Position numbers and translations under genes: made by a program. 64,000 nt of DNA, taken from NCBI RefSeq assembly GCF_024359545.1, contig NZ_JAKQZG010000015.1, positions 1-64,000 on the forward strand. The letters are read 5' to 3'. This document shows positions 43,438-52,433 of the stretch, in pieces. The DNA is from Jiella marina (GTDB lineage Bacteria > Pseudomonadota > Alphaproteobacteria > Rhizobiales > Rhizobiaceae). The notes beneath the pieces were generated by a model. It was not told the origin of the DNA. It searched no databases and was given only the letters and a program-made list of their open reading frames with translations. Every line of letters starts with the position of its first letter. Within the stretch, counting starts at the first letter, position 1.

Positions 43438-44330
43438 GAAACGAGGCTGCGGGCCAGCTGGAACGCGTCGCGGAAATCGAGGGTTTGCGGCTCGCTCGCC
43501 TCGATCATGCGCTTCAACAGGCCCTGTTCGGTCTGCGACTTCATCGGTCCGACGGCAAGGGCGCCGATGCCGAGCGCGTCGGTACCTTCGATCGGCTCGC
43601 CATCGGCCATCACGTCGATGCCTTCGAGGCCGACCGGCGGAACCGCGTTGACGTCGGCCGCAACGAGAAGCTTGGAGGCGGCCTTGAGCTGATCGGCCGA
43701 AAGCACCTGCACGCCGGCCTTCGCCGCCGAGAAGATCACCTCGACGTCCTTGACGATGGCGGTGTTCTTCTCGTCGCTGGAGCCGTCGACCGCCTCGACC
43801 TCGACGCCGAAACGCTCCGTCATCTCGTCAGCCCGCTTCTGAACGCGTTCGACGCCGCTATAGCCGACGATCTTCACCTTTGCGCCTTCGAGCGCCGCGA
43901 TCACGGCCGAGCAATAGCCGACGACGCCGGTCGCACCGAAGACGGCGATGGTGACGTCGGAGAGCGACTTGCCCTTTTCCTGCTTCAGCGTCCGCTCGAC
44001 GCAGGCGACCATCGCGGCGGCAGTGGTGAATGAGCCGGCCGGGTCGGCCATGATGTTGCAGCCGAATGGCGGGACCAGAGCGTTCTTGGCCGCCTCGATC
44101 ATGTCGAGCGCCAGGACGGCGTCGTCACCGCCGAAGAAGAGGGCGGACGCCGTGCCATGGTCCGGTGGTCGCGAGAAGATCACGTCCTGAACGAGATCGG
44201 CCACCTCCTCCAGCGTGACCTCCTCGTAAGGCGTGACGGAGTCGTAACCGGCATCGAGAGCCTGGTTCACGTCGAAAGGGCTGACATGCTTGTGGGGTGT
44301 CAGCATGTGGAGAATGTTCTTGGCGGCCAT
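43434..44330 (-). CDS. mtdB: NAD(P)-dependent methylene-tetrahydromethanopterin dehydrogenase
   Basis: This 298-residue dehydrogenase oxidises methylene-H4MPT to methenyl-H4MPT. Key segments: MLTPHKHVSPFDVNQALDAGYDSVTPYEEVT near the start, PFGCNIMADPAGSFTTAAAMVACVE, the Rossmann loop VAVFGATGVVGYCSAVIAALEGAKVKIVGYS and AADVNAVPPVGLEGIDVMADG. The placement in the H4MPT operon favours MtdB over the tetrahydrofolate-active MtdA. GGAGGA lies before the ATG. Gene order rfaP-like, mtdB, orf5, mch follows the methylotroph pattern. Confidence 0.95.
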   Translation of the reverse strand: MAAKNILHMLTPHKHVSPFDVNQALDAGYDSVTPYEEVTLEEVADLVQDVIFSRPPDHGTASALFFGGDDAVLALDMIEAAKNALVPPFGCNIMADPAGSFTTAAAMVACVERTLKQEKGKSLSDVTIAVFGATGVVGYCSAVIAALEGAKVKIVGYSGVERVQKRADEMTERFGVEVEAVDGSSDEKNTAIVKDVEVIFSAAKAGVQVLSADQLKAASKLLVAADVNAVPPVGLEGIDVMADGEPIEGTDALGIGALAVGPMKSQTEQGLLKRMIEASEPQTLDFRDAFQLARSLVS

Positions 44331-44409
44331 TGTCGGATCCTCCGTAAAGCGGTCGTTCGTATGGGTTGCGCTGCGCTGAAGTCTCGGGCGCAACGGCGAA
44401 AAGTACAGG

Positions 44410-45393
44410 TCAGCCGGAGCCGGATCGTCTCGCCAGGGCCGGGCTCCGGGCGATCTCGATCCCGTGGTTTCGGCCGGCGACGATGCGGATCTCCAGACCT
44501 GCAGCAATGTCGAGGTCGCGGAGTTCCGCCACCAGCCGTTCGGCGAACTCGGGGGACTCGGCGAAGGCGAAGCCGGTCGGGCCCCAGGAACTCTGGCCGA
44601 TCCCGTGGGCGCCATGGTCTGCCAGCCAGCCGCAGACGCGGCCGACCTTCGCACTGGTGAAGACCCCGCCCTGCGCCGGCGCGAAATGCTGACCGACGAT
44701 CTCCTGGATCTCCGAAATCGCGGCGCCGAAGGCTGGCAGATCGCTTTCGGCCAGTCCCGGAAGCGCCAGCAGCAGAACGAGTTGGCAGATCCGGGCGGCA
44801 TCCGCTTCGGCGAAGAGCGGCAGGTCGGCAAAGGCGTCGAGCTCGGCCTGGCCGTGAAATCCTTCGTCGCGCGGATCCATGACGAGGATGGCCCGCCAGG
44901 ACTCAGGAAACGGCATGCGAGCGACGAGCGGCGGCGGCAGGTCCGACTGGCCTTTGCCGCCATCGACGGCGACGCCGCCGCCGGTGACGAAGGAGGCGCC
45001 GAGGCCCGAGCGGTTGCCCCGGCCGAGCAGAGCCGCATCACGTGCCGGATCGAGGTTGCGACCTTCCAGCCTGCGCAGACCGCAGGCCACGGCGAGCGCG
45101 AGCTGCGTGCCCGAGCCGAGACCGGAATGGGCCGGCATGGCGGACACGATTTGCAGATCGTACTGACCCGTCAAATCGAGGCCCTTGCGCATGCGATCGA
45201 GATAATCGGCTGCGCGTTCGGCATGGGGACCGTCGACGGTATCGGCGAAAGCCCTGCGAATCGCGACCCGCGTCGTCGGCTCCTCGAGCGCGAGCCCGAT
45301 GCCCCCGAAACGGCGACCGAGAGAGCCGCCGGGATCGAGGAATCCCAGATGAAGGCGGGCGGGCGCGCAGACGGTGACGACGTCGTCGATCAA
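44410..45393 (-). CDS. Beta-ribofuranosylaminobenzene 5'-phosphate synthase
   Basis: This 327-residue enzyme makes the first dedicated intermediate of the methanopterin side chain from p-aminobenzoate and PRPP. The GHMP-kinase-like fold is seen in CAPARLHLGFLDPGGSLGRRFGGIGLAL and MPAHSGLGSGTQLALAVACGL, with RGNRSGLGASFVTGGGVAVDGG and a C-terminal SSWGPTGFAFAES. The start is taken as a TTG at 45393, giving the usual N-terminus, with CAGGG about nine bases before. It heads the leftward C1 arm and is divergent from pcd, with 75 bases between, where both promoters must lie. Confidence 0.9.
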   Translation of the reverse strand: MIDDVVTVCAPARLHLGFLDPGGSLGRRFGGIGLALEEPTTRVAIRRAFADTVDGPHAERAADYLDRMRKGLDLTGQYDLQIVSAMPAHSGLGSGTQLALAVACGLRRLEGRNLDPARDAALLGRGNRSGLGASFVTGGGVAVDGGKGQSDLPPPLVARMPFPESWRAILVMDPRDEGFHGQAELDAFADLPLFAEADAARICQLVLLLALPGLAESDLPAFGAAISEIQEIVGQHFAPAQGGVFTSAKVGRVCGWLADHGAHGIGQSSWGPTGFAFAESPEFAERLVAELRDLDIAAGLEIRIVAGRNHGIEIARSPALARRSGSG

Positions 45394-45468
45394 AAAAATA
45401 CCCTGCTCTTGCGATGCCCCGTGCCCTATTATTGTGGCTCGACACAGTGGGGCAAGGGAGAAATCACC
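45394..45468. promoter_or_regulatory. Divergent promoter region of the C1 locus
   Basis: Only 75 bases separate the beta-RFAP synthase start and the pcd start. The two arms of the H4MPT locus diverge from here, so both promoters and any shared operator should lie in this gap or overlap the coding starts. I cannot see a convincing sigma-70 box or a clear palindromic operator. Confidence 0.4.
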
Positions 45469-45840
45469 ATGGCTGCCAAGACATTTTCCGACGCGGAAGT
45501 CGAAGAGCGCCTCAAGGCAGAGTTGCCGACCTGGCGATTGGAAGACGGCTGGATCCGGCGGACCTACAAGACCGCGAGCTGGAAGGGTACGCTGATGGTG
45601 ATCAACGCCGTCGGCCATCTGGCGGAGGCCGCCTTCCACCACCCCGACATCACGGCATCTTACGCCTGGGTCGAGGTTCGGCTGATGAACCACGCGGCCA
45701 AGGGGATCACCGAATCGGATTTCGCGCTGGCGAAGATGATCGAGCAGGTCGTCATGTGGCAGCCCGGCAAGGAGGACGGCCCGCTTCAGGGAACACCGGA
45801 CGATCCGCGCTTCGCCTACATCAAATACGACAAATCGTGA
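45469..45840 (+). CDS. Pterin-4a-carbinolamine dehydratase
   Basis: This 123-residue enzyme dehydrates 4a-hydroxytetrahydropterin. It has the fold's conserved IRRTYKTASWKGTLMVINAVGHLAEAAFHHPDITASYAWVEVRLMNHAAKGITESDFALAKMIEQ segment with the catalytic HHP and NH positions. In methylotroph clusters a pcd-like gene accompanies the H4MPT genes, probably for pterin maintenance. The ATG at 45469 has AAGGGAG upstream. It opens the rightward arm, ahead of fhcB. Confidence 0.93.
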   Translation: MAAKTFSDAEVEERLKAELPTWRLEDGWIRRTYKTASWKGTLMVINAVGHLAEAAFHHPDITASYAWVEVRLMNHAAKGITESDFALAKMIEQVVMWQPGKEDGPLQGTPDDPRFAYIKYDKS

Positions 45841-45913
45841 TGCGGCCGAAATTGGCATTTGACCTTGTGGGCCGGGGCGGTACGTTGCCGCCGGGCACAG
45901 AAAGCGAGATCTC

Positions 45914-47035
45914 GTGGACATAGCGTGGATCGACGGTAAACCGGCGACCCGGGAAGACGCTCTCCAGGCAGCGGCGGGATTGATCGGCAAGTCCAGGCAA
46001 CCCTTGATTGCCGGGCTGCGGACGGATGTGGCGGGTCTTCGCACCGCATTCGATCTGGCGCGTCGCTGTGGCGGTGTGGTCGATCACTGCGACTCGGACG
46101 CGGTCTACCCGCTGGTTACGGCGCTGCGCGACAGCGGTGCATTTCTTGGCGCGCCGGCCGAGATGCGCAGGCGCGCCGACAAGATCCTGATCGTCGGGGA
46201 TCGTGCGCTTGAGACTGGCGGCGATCTGGTGCGTTGGGTGGTCGAGGGCGAGCCCGATCTAGGGGTGAGAACCCGCGCGTCGAAACGGGGCATCATGGCG
46301 ATCGGCTCAAACGGAGCCGCATCCTTGGAAGGGGCGGACGTAACCCGAATCGCCTGCGAGGCCGACGATCTCATCGATCTCCTCGGCCTGCTGCGGGCTC
46401 AACTGGCTGGTCACCGGCTTGGCAAAGGTCCGGTCGCTGAGGAAGAGCTCGGGAGAATTGCCGAATTCCTGAAGCACGCCGGTTTCGGCTGCGTGATTTT
46501 CGCGCCGGAGGAACTGGGTGAACTCGGCACCGAGCAACTTCTCGGTCTTGTGTCCGATCTCAACGCCGAGACCCGGTTCAGCACAGTGCCGATTCTGGCC
46601 GTGCCGGATGCCTTCGGTGCCGCGCTCTACGCCACGTGGTCGAGCGGCTATCCGTTGCGCGTGAATTTGGGGACCGAGGTCGTTCAGCATGATCCGGCCC
46701 TTTACGCGGCCAGCAGACAGCTTGTCGGGGGCGAGACGGACCTGACGATCTGGATCGACGCGCTCGAAGGTGAGGGCAATGCGCCCGCAAGTTCGGCCAC
46801 AAGCATCGTCTTGTCGTGTGAGCCTCCCTCGAGCGGAGACGCGCCTGCCGTGGCCTTCGCGGTTGCAAAACCCGGCCGCGACCATGACGGCGTTCTCTAC
46901 GAACCGCGGTTCGGAAGCTTCGTCCCCGTCTCCGCATCATCCGGCGGCGAAGGGGCGGCAAGTGATTTGCCGACCGTCGCAACCCTGCTCGAAGACCTGA
47001 CGGCCGAGCTCGGCGCGGTCGCGAAGGCGGCATGA
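45914..47035 (+). CDS. fhcB: Formyltransferase/hydrolase complex subunit B (FwdB-like)
   Basis: This 373-residue protein resembles the catalytic subunit of formylmethanofuran dehydrogenase but is shorter and has lost the tungsten or molybdenum cofactor cysteines; the N-terminus has no CxxC. Its conserved parts are LIAGLRTDVAGLRTAFDLARRCGGVVDHCDSDAVYPLVTALRDSGAFLGAPAEMRRRADKILIVGD and the later segments. In the bacterial Fhc complex it is a structural subunit. It starts at a GTG at 45914 and precedes fhcA by 28 bases. Confidence 0.92.
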   Translation: MDIAWIDGKPATREDALQAAAGLIGKSRQPLIAGLRTDVAGLRTAFDLARRCGGVVDHCDSDAVYPLVTALRDSGAFLGAPAEMRRRADKILIVGDRALETGGDLVRWVVEGEPDLGVRTRASKRGIMAIGSNGAASLEGADVTRIACEADDLIDLLGLLRAQLAGHRLGKGPVAEEELGRIAEFLKHAGFGCVIFAPEELGELGTEQLLGLVSDLNAETRFSTVPILAVPDAFGAALYATWSSGYPLRVNLGTEVVQHDPALYAASRQLVGGETDLTIWIDALEGEGNAPASSATSIVLSCEPPSSGDAPAVAFAVAKPGRDHDGVLYEPRFGSFVPVSASSGGEGAASDLPTVATLLEDLTAELGAVAKAA

Positions 47036-47063
47036 CGATGGCGGCCTGGAGGAAACACTCATA

Positions 47064-48704
47064 ATGCTGACACGGCTCAAGAACGGCCATGTCGTCGATC
47101 CGGCCAATGATCGCGACGCGGTCGGCGATCTGTTCGTCAAGGACGGCGTGGTCGTCGCGCCGCCCCCATCGGGCACCGCGGCAGACGAAGAGATCGACTG
47201 CAGCGGCCTCGTGGTGATGGCGGGTGCGATCGACATCCACTCCCATATCGCCGGCGGCCATGTGAACACGGCCCGCCTGCTTCTGCCGGAATATCATCAG
47301 GCGTTTCAGGCGCGACCCGGCTTGACGTCGCTCTCCAAGGTCGGATGGACGACCGAGGAAACCGGCCTGCGTTACGCCGAGATGGGCTTCACGACGGTGG
47401 TCGAGCCAGCCATGGCGCCGACCGCGGCCCTTCATGCCCATCTGGAACTCGCCGATACGCCGATCATCGACAAGGCGACGCTCGTCGTCCTCGGCAATGA
47501 CGATCTCCTGATGACGATGATCCGCGAGGGCGAAAGCGAGAGTGCCATCGCCGACTATGTCGCCTGGACGGTTTCGTCGTCCCGCGCGCTTGGCGTGAAA
47601 TGCATCAACGCGGGTGGTTCGGCGGCCTTCAAGGAAAATGTCCGCAAGTTCGATTTCGACGATGTCGTGCCGGACTACGGCGTCTCTTCGCGCCAGATCG
47701 TCAAGACGCTGCAGAAAGCGGTGGGCGATCTCGGCATCCCGCATCCGCTGCACGTTCATTGCAACAATCTGGGCGTGCCCGGCGATTCCTCCGATTCGAT
47801 CGAGGCGACGATCCGCGCGGCCGAGGGCGATCCGCTGCACCTCGCCCACATCCAGTTCTATGGTTATGGCACCGAAGGCAAGCGCCGCTTTTCCTCCCGC
47901 GGGCAGCAGCTGGCCGAACTCGTGAATGCCGCGCCGGAAGTCACCGTCGATATCGGCCAGGTGATGTTCGGCCAGACGGTGACGATCTCCTCCGACGAGC
48001 TGCGCCAGTTCGCCGGGCGCGGGCAGGCGAGCCCGAAGAAGAGCGTCATCTTCGATCACGAGGCCAATGGCGGCGGCGTGGTGCCGATGAACTACAAGGA
48101 AAAGAGCTTCTTCAACGCGCTGCAATGGGCGATCGGGCTGGAGCTCTTCCTGCTGATCGAGAATCCGGCCCAGGTGTTCTTCACCACCGACCATCCCAAC
48201 GGCGCGCCATTCACGACCTATCCCGACATCTTTGCGCTTCTGATGGATCGCGGCGTGCGTCAGCGTTGGCTCGACGCGCTACCGAAGGCGGTCGCCAAGA
48301 TGACGACGCTCGGCGAGATCGAGCGCGAATATACGTTGAACGAGATCGCGACCATGACCCGGGCGGCGCCCGCCCGGCTTTTGGGCACGACGGATCGCGG
48401 CCATCTCGGCGAGGGCGCGGTCGCCGATATCGCCATCTACCGGCCGGGCGAGGACAAGACCGCGATGTTCGGCAAGGCGGCCTATGTGCTGAAGGACGGC
48501 GAACTGGTCGTGAAGGACGGCAGCGTGGTCAAGCGGCGCTACGGGCGGGCCCTGACCCTGCGGCCGGAAGCCGACAAGGCGATGAAGAGCCGGCTTGATC
48601 GCTATTTCGACGAAAAATACGGGATCCCCGCGCGCTGGTTAGAGGTGCCAGAGCACGCCATCGGCCGGACCGATCCCTTCAAGGTGGTGCCATGCCGGAG
48701 TTGA
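47064..48704 (+). CDS. fhcA: Formyltransferase/hydrolase complex subunit A (amidohydrolase)
   Basis: This 546-residue amidohydrolase releases formate from formylmethanofuran in the bacterial Fhc complex. The metal-binding H-x-H is in AIDIHSHIAGGHVN (H59, H61). Further conserved segments are PLHVHCNNLGVPGDS with two histidines, LAHIQFYGYGTEG, and DHPNGAPFTTYPDIFALLMDRGVRQ with the catalytic aspartate region. It matches the archaeal FwdA/FmdA family in length and layout. A TGGAGG lies before the ATG. Its end overlaps fhcD by 13 bases. Confidence 0.97.
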   Translation: MLTRLKNGHVVDPANDRDAVGDLFVKDGVVVAPPPSGTAADEEIDCSGLVVMAGAIDIHSHIAGGHVNTARLLLPEYHQAFQARPGLTSLSKVGWTTEETGLRYAEMGFTTVVEPAMAPTAALHAHLELADTPIIDKATLVVLGNDDLLMTMIREGESESAIADYVAWTVSSSRALGVKCINAGGSAAFKENVRKFDFDDVVPDYGVSSRQIVKTLQKAVGDLGIPHPLHVHCNNLGVPGDSSDSIEATIRAAEGDPLHLAHIQFYGYGTEGKRRFSSRGQQLAELVNAAPEVTVDIGQVMFGQTVTISSDELRQFAGRGQASPKKSVIFDHEANGGGVVPMNYKEKSFFNALQWAIGLELFLLIENPAQVFFTTDHPNGAPFTTYPDIFALLMDRGVRQRWLDALPKAVAKMTTLGEIEREYTLNEIATMTRAAPARLLGTTDRGHLGEGAVADIAIYRPGEDKTAMFGKAAYVLKDGELVVKDGSVVKRRYGRALTLRPEADKAMKSRLDRYFDEKYGIPARWLEVPEHAIGRTDPFKVVPCRS

Positions 48705-49612
48705 GCGAACCGATGGTCGTGAACGGGATTTCGATCGACGACAGTTTCGCCGAAGCCTTTCCGATGAGCGGCACGGCGATCCAGATCACCGCCGTCAACG
48801 AGAAATGGGCGCTTCAGGCGGCGACGACGATGACCGGTTTCGCGACCTCGGTCATCGCCTGCGGCTGCGAGGGCGGGATCGAGCGGTTGCTGTCGCCCGA
48901 CGAGACCCGCGACGGCCGGCCGGGCGTCCGGGTCCTGTTCTTCGGCTTCGATCCCGGCGGACTCGAGAAGCAGGTGACGACGCGCCTCGGCCAGTGCATC
49001 CTGACCTGCCCGACGGCGGCCTGCTATGCCGATCTCGATACGGAACAGTCGATCGATCTCGGATCGGCCATTCGCTATTTCGCCGATGGCTGGCAGATTT
49101 CGAAAAAGTTCGAGGACAAGCATTTCTGGCGCATGCCGGTGATGGAAGGCGAATTCCTCTGCGAGGCGAAGACCGGCGTGACGGGCGACGGGGTCGGCGG
49201 CGGTAATCTGTTGCTGATGGCCCGCACGGTGGATCAGGCGTTGAGGGCTTCGGAGGCGGCGGTCGCCGCCATGCGCAATGTCCGCGACGTGATCATGCCG
49301 TTTCCCGGAGGCATCGTGCGCTCCGGCTCCAAGGTTGGCGGCAAATACAAGGGCATGATGGCCTCCACCAACGACGCCTATTGTCCGACGCTGAAGGGCG
49401 TCACGGATTCCGCGCTTGGTCCCGAAATTGGTTCGGTGCTTGAGATCGTGATCGACGGGCTGACCGCGGACGCGGTGTCGAACGCCATGCGGGCCGGCAT
49501 GAAGGCGGTGGTCGATCTCGGGCCGGAAGAGGGCGCGCTGAGAATCGGCGCCGGCAATTACGGCGGCAATCTCGGACCGCATCATTTTCATCTGAAGGAA
49601 CTCGCGCCATGA
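48692..49612 (+). CDS. fhcD: Formylmethanofuran:H4MPT formyltransferase, complex subunit D
   Basis: This 306-residue enzyme moves the formyl group between formyl-H4MPT and methanofuran. It shows the family stretches INGISIDDSFAEAFPMSGTAIQITA, TGFATSVIACGCEGGIERLL, TTRLGQCILTCPTAACYADL, FRMPVMEGEFLCEA-type sequence (here FWRMPVMEGEFLCEAKTGVT) and IMPFPGGIVRSGSKVGGKYKGMMASTNDAYCPTL, listed piecewise. Full length for Ftr. Its start overlaps the fhcA stop by 13 bases and its stop overlaps fhcC by four. Confidence 0.97.
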   Translation: MPELSEPMVVNGISIDDSFAEAFPMSGTAIQITAVNEKWALQAATTMTGFATSVIACGCEGGIERLLSPDETRDGRPGVRVLFFGFDPGGLEKQVTTRLGQCILTCPTAACYADLDTEQSIDLGSAIRYFADGWQISKKFEDKHFWRMPVMEGEFLCEAKTGVTGDGVGGGNLLLMARTVDQALRASEAAVAAMRNVRDVIMPFPGGIVRSGSKVGGKYKGMMASTNDAYCPTLKGVTDSALGPEIGSVLEIVIDGLTADAVSNAMRAGMKAVVDLGPEEGALRIGAGNYGGNLGPHHFHLKELAP

Positions 49613-50418
49613 CCGGGCTGACCTTTCGCAAGAAAGCCGAGCCGGAGCAGCGCCTGGATCTTTCCGGCCTGACCGCCGGTCGTCTGGCCGGCCTCTCGGC
49701 GAGCGAGATCGCCGCATTGGCGATCGGGACGACGCGCGAAACGGTCCGCGTCGGCGACATGTTCGATCTGTCCGGCGACGATCCGGCCTCGATCCGCTTT
49801 GAAGGCGGGTCGGAGCGCTTCGACCGCGTTGGCGAGGCGATGGAAACGGGCGAGATCATCGTCGATGGCGACGCGGGTGTGCGGCTCGGTCGCGCCATGA
49901 CGGGCGGACGAATCACGGTCACCGGCTCGGTCGGCGGATATGCCGGTTCGGTGATGGGCGGCGGCGTGATCGACATTCGCGGCGATGCCGGCGAACGCCT
50001 CGGAGCGCCCTTGGCTGGCGAGAGATCCGGCATGGAAGGCGGCACCATCAAGGTTGGCGGCAAGGCCGGTGCCCGAGCGGCTGACCGCATGCGCCGGGGC
50101 ACGATCTCTGTCGCAGGCGATGCGGGGCCGGATGCCGGTAGCCGGATGATCGCCGGAACGTTGATCGTCGGCGGCAGGGCTGCGGGAACGCCCGGACGCC
50201 TGATGAAGCGGGGAACACTCATCCTGGCCGGCGGAGCGGAGCGGTTCGCGCCGACTTTCCTCGACAATGGCCCGGCCGATCTCCTCATCCTCAAGGTGAT
50301 GGCGCGAAGCTTCAGCGCCGGTGAGGTGGGCTCGGTGCCCTTCGAGGACATGGCGATGCGTCGCCTCGGCGGTGATACGGCGGTGCTGGGTCTCGGCGAG
50401 ATTTTCCTGCCGCTGTAA
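49609..50418 (+). CDS. fhcC: Formyltransferase/hydrolase complex subunit C
   Basis: This 269-residue subunit of the Fhc complex has the GltS-C-type beta-helix built from repeated G-x-x-G-x-x-x-G turns, visible as GEIIVDGDAGVRLGRAMTGGRITVTGSVGGYAGSVMGGGVIDIRGDAGERLGAPLAGERSGMEGGTIKVGGKAGARAADRMRRGTISVAGDAG, a stretch reported here as a run of repeat units. It stabilises the complex. Its start overlaps fhcD by four bases and a clear hairpin follows its stop, so it ends the rightward arm. Confidence 0.95.
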   Translation: MTGLTFRKKAEPEQRLDLSGLTAGRLAGLSASEIAALAIGTTRETVRVGDMFDLSGDDPASIRFEGGSERFDRVGEAMETGEIIVDGDAGVRLGRAMTGGRITVTGSVGGYAGSVMGGGVIDIRGDAGERLGAPLAGERSGMEGGTIKVGGKAGARAADRMRRGTISVAGDAGPDAGSRMIAGTLIVGGRAAGTPGRLMKRGTLILAGGAERFAPTFLDNGPADLLILKVMARSFSAGEVGSVPFEDMAMRRLGGDTAVLGLGEIFLPL

Positions 50419-50422
50419 TGGG

Positions 50423-50457
50423 AAAAGCCGGTTTCGCTCGCAGCGAGGCCGGCTTTT
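50423..50457 (+). terminator. Intrinsic terminator after fhcC
   Basis: AAAAGCCGG at 50423-50431 pairs with CCGGCTTTT at 50449-50457, with further pairing in the 17-base loop (CGCTCGCAGCG). It begins four bases after the fhcC stop and ends in TTTT, so it is a convincing intrinsic terminator. Confidence 0.8.
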
Positions 50458-50603
50458 CGCAAGTCATCCTTACAATCTACGATGGGCGCTTATGTCGCGC
50501 GCCTCGAGCGATGCGATCATGCATCCCTCGCTCTATCATCTGCGAACCTCTGAGACAGGAGTGACGGCTGGGTGCCGTCGATGCATGGAGGATCACAGGT
50601 TCG

Positions 50604-50810
50604 ATGATTGATCTCGTTCTGACCGTCTGCATGGTTGCCAATCCGGCGAATTGCAAAGAGGAGCGCCTGAGCTATCAGGCCCGGGCGACGAGCGCCCAGT
50701 GCATGATGCTGTCGTCTCCCTATGTGGCCGCGTGGGCGGGCGATCACCCGCAATGGTCCGTGAAACGGTGGCGCTGCGAATGGCCGAGTGAGCGCAAGCA
50801 GCCCATCTGA
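50604..50810 (+). CDS. Small cysteine-containing protein, unknown
   Basis: This 68-residue protein begins MIDLVLTVCMVANPANCKEE and has four cysteines (two near the start, one in SAQCMML and one in RWRCEW). The pattern, a short hydrophobic start then a CxxW-type end (VKRWRCEWPS), matches small conserved hypothetical proteins of Hyphomicrobiales. There is no cleavable signal peptide that is clear. I cannot assign a role. It lies between the Fhc genes and a thioredoxin-like gene. Confidence 0.65.
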   Translation: MIDLVLTVCMVANPANCKEERLSYQARATSAQCMMLSSPYVAAWAGDHPQWSVKRWRCEWPSERKQPI

Positions 50811-50996
50811 TCGCCTGCAGCGACACATGCGAGCCCATCCATTCCTCTCCCTCGCTGAGCCGCAAGGTCGATAAGGCGGGTCCGGCCTTGCGTTCCTGAT
50901 ACCTGGACAGGCTGGTCTTACGCGGTGCACGCTTTTCATTGCCGGTCAGAGCCCCATCTTGTCGCCTGGCACCGGACATGAATGGAGGAGACCAGG

Positions 50997-51554
50997 ATGG
51001 CGGCACAACCACCGATCTGCGACTTCGGCTGGCCGGCGAAGGACGCCGAACTGATCGGCGTCGACGGCAAGAAGCACCGTCTGTTCGACCACAAGGGCGA
51101 GAACGGCCTGCTTGTCGCCTTCATCTGCAATCACTGCCCCTATGTAAAAGCGGTGATCGACCGGCTCGTGCGCGATGCCCGCGAGCTGGAAGCGCTCGGC
51201 ATCAACACGGTGGCGATCTCGTCCAACGACGTCGAGACCTATCCGCAGGACTCCTTCGACAACATGAAGCGCTTTGCGGAAGTGCATGGCTTCGGCTTTC
51301 CCTATCTCTACGACGAAGACCAAAGCGTCGCGCGGGCATACGAAGCTGTATGCACTCCGGACTTCTTCGGCTTCAACGGGGATCTGAAGCTGCAATATCG
51401 TGGTCGCATCGATGCCTCGCGCAAGGAGCAGGCCCCAGAGGGCACCGAGCGTGAACTGTTCAACGCCATGCGTCAGGTGGCGGAAACGGGGGAGGGGCCA
51501 AGCGAGCAGACCCCGTCCATCGGCTGTTCGATCAAGTGGAAGGATGCCGCCTGA
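50997..51554 (+). CDS. Thioredoxin-family (peroxiredoxin-like) protein
   Basis: This 185-residue thioredoxin-fold protein has the redox motif CNHCPYV (C-x-x-C) at the start of helix 1, in LLVAFICNHCPYVKAVIDRLVRDA, followed by the NTVAISSNDVETYPQDSFDNMKRFAE and YLYDEDQSVARAYEAVCTPDFFGF segments of the AhpC/TSA-like group. It is probably a cytoplasmic thiol reductase or peroxidase. The ATG at 50997 is preferred because GGAGGAG lies seven bases upstream; an ATG at 50982 is too far. Its stop overlaps the gph start. Confidence 0.9.
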   Translation: MAAQPPICDFGWPAKDAELIGVDGKKHRLFDHKGENGLLVAFICNHCPYVKAVIDRLVRDARELEALGINTVAISSNDVETYPQDSFDNMKRFAEVHGFGFPYLYDEDQSVARAYEAVCTPDFFGFNGDLKLQYRGRIDASRKEQAPEGTERELFNAMRQVAETGEGPSEQTPSIGCSIKWKDAA

Positions 51555-52249
51555 TGGTTTCACCCGCTTGGCCGAAGGCGGTCCTGTTCGATCTCGACGG
51601 AACGCTGGTTCATTCGGCGCCCGACATCCATGCCGCGCTCAACCAGACCCTTGAAGGCGAGGGCGAACCGACCTTCAGCCTCGAAGCCGTTACCCGGATG
51701 ATTGGTGCCGGCGTGCCGAAACTGATCGAGCGGGCCTATGCGGCCTTGGACAAGTCGCTCGAGCCGGCGGAACTCGATCGTCTCGTCGATCGCTTTCTCG
51801 CCCTCTACGAGCCGCGCAGCACCGAACTGACCCGGCTGTTTCCGGGTGCCGCGGAGATCGTCGGTTCGCTGAAGGCTGAAGGTCGTCGAGTGGGGGTCGT
51901 CACCAACAAGCCCGGCCAGGCGACCGCCGCGATCCTCAGGCACTTCGGTCTGGTCGACCACATGGATGTCGTGGTCGGCGGCGATGCCGGTCCACCGAAG
52001 AAGCCCGAGCCCGGTCTGCTGCTCCACGCCTGCGAGACGCTCGGCCTTTCGATCGGGGACGTCGTCTTCATCGGCGACAGCGAAAACGACGTCGCCGCAG
52101 CGAAGGCTGCCGAGATCTCCGTGGTCGTCGTGACAGGCGGCTATACGGCGCTCTCGCCGGAAGAACTTGGGGCGGACGCCGTCATCGAACGCCTGGACGA
52201 GGTCCGCTCGACCTTCGATCGTCTGGTCCCGGCAGGTGCGGGCGTCTGA
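51554..52249 (+). CDS. gph: Phosphoglycolate phosphatase (HAD family)
   Basis: This 231-residue HAD phosphatase has all family motifs: the nucleophile in VLFDLDGTLVHSAPD, the threonine in VGVVTNKPG, the lysine in PPKKPEPGLLLHACE, and the acidic pair in VVFIGDSENDVAAAKAA. The cap domain (residues about 20-90) fits phosphoglycolate phosphatase, which recycles 2-phosphoglycolate from DNA repair or oxygenation. Its ATG overlaps the TGA of the preceding gene by one base, so they are co-translated. Confidence 0.93.
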   Translation: MVSPAWPKAVLFDLDGTLVHSAPDIHAALNQTLEGEGEPTFSLEAVTRMIGAGVPKLIERAYAALDKSLEPAELDRLVDRFLALYEPRSTELTRLFPGAAEIVGSLKAEGRRVGVVTNKPGQATAAILRHFGLVDHMDVVVGGDAGPPKKPEPGLLLHACETLGLSIGDVVFIGDSENDVAAAKAAEISVVVVTGGYTALSPEELGADAVIERLDEVRSTFDRLVPAGAGV

Positions 52250-52433
52250 CCAGCGCCAGGCTGTTTTGAAGGCCGGCTGCGCTCCACCTGAGCGAAAATA
52301 GCCGGTCGCTATTGGCAGTCCAAGGCCGCGACACATTTTCGCCATCAGTATTGCCGTTTGATTTCAAAGACATATGTCCATCGCTGGATGCGGCCAAACC
52401 GCTTCGCCGGAAACGGCGAGGCAGGGAGGTCCT

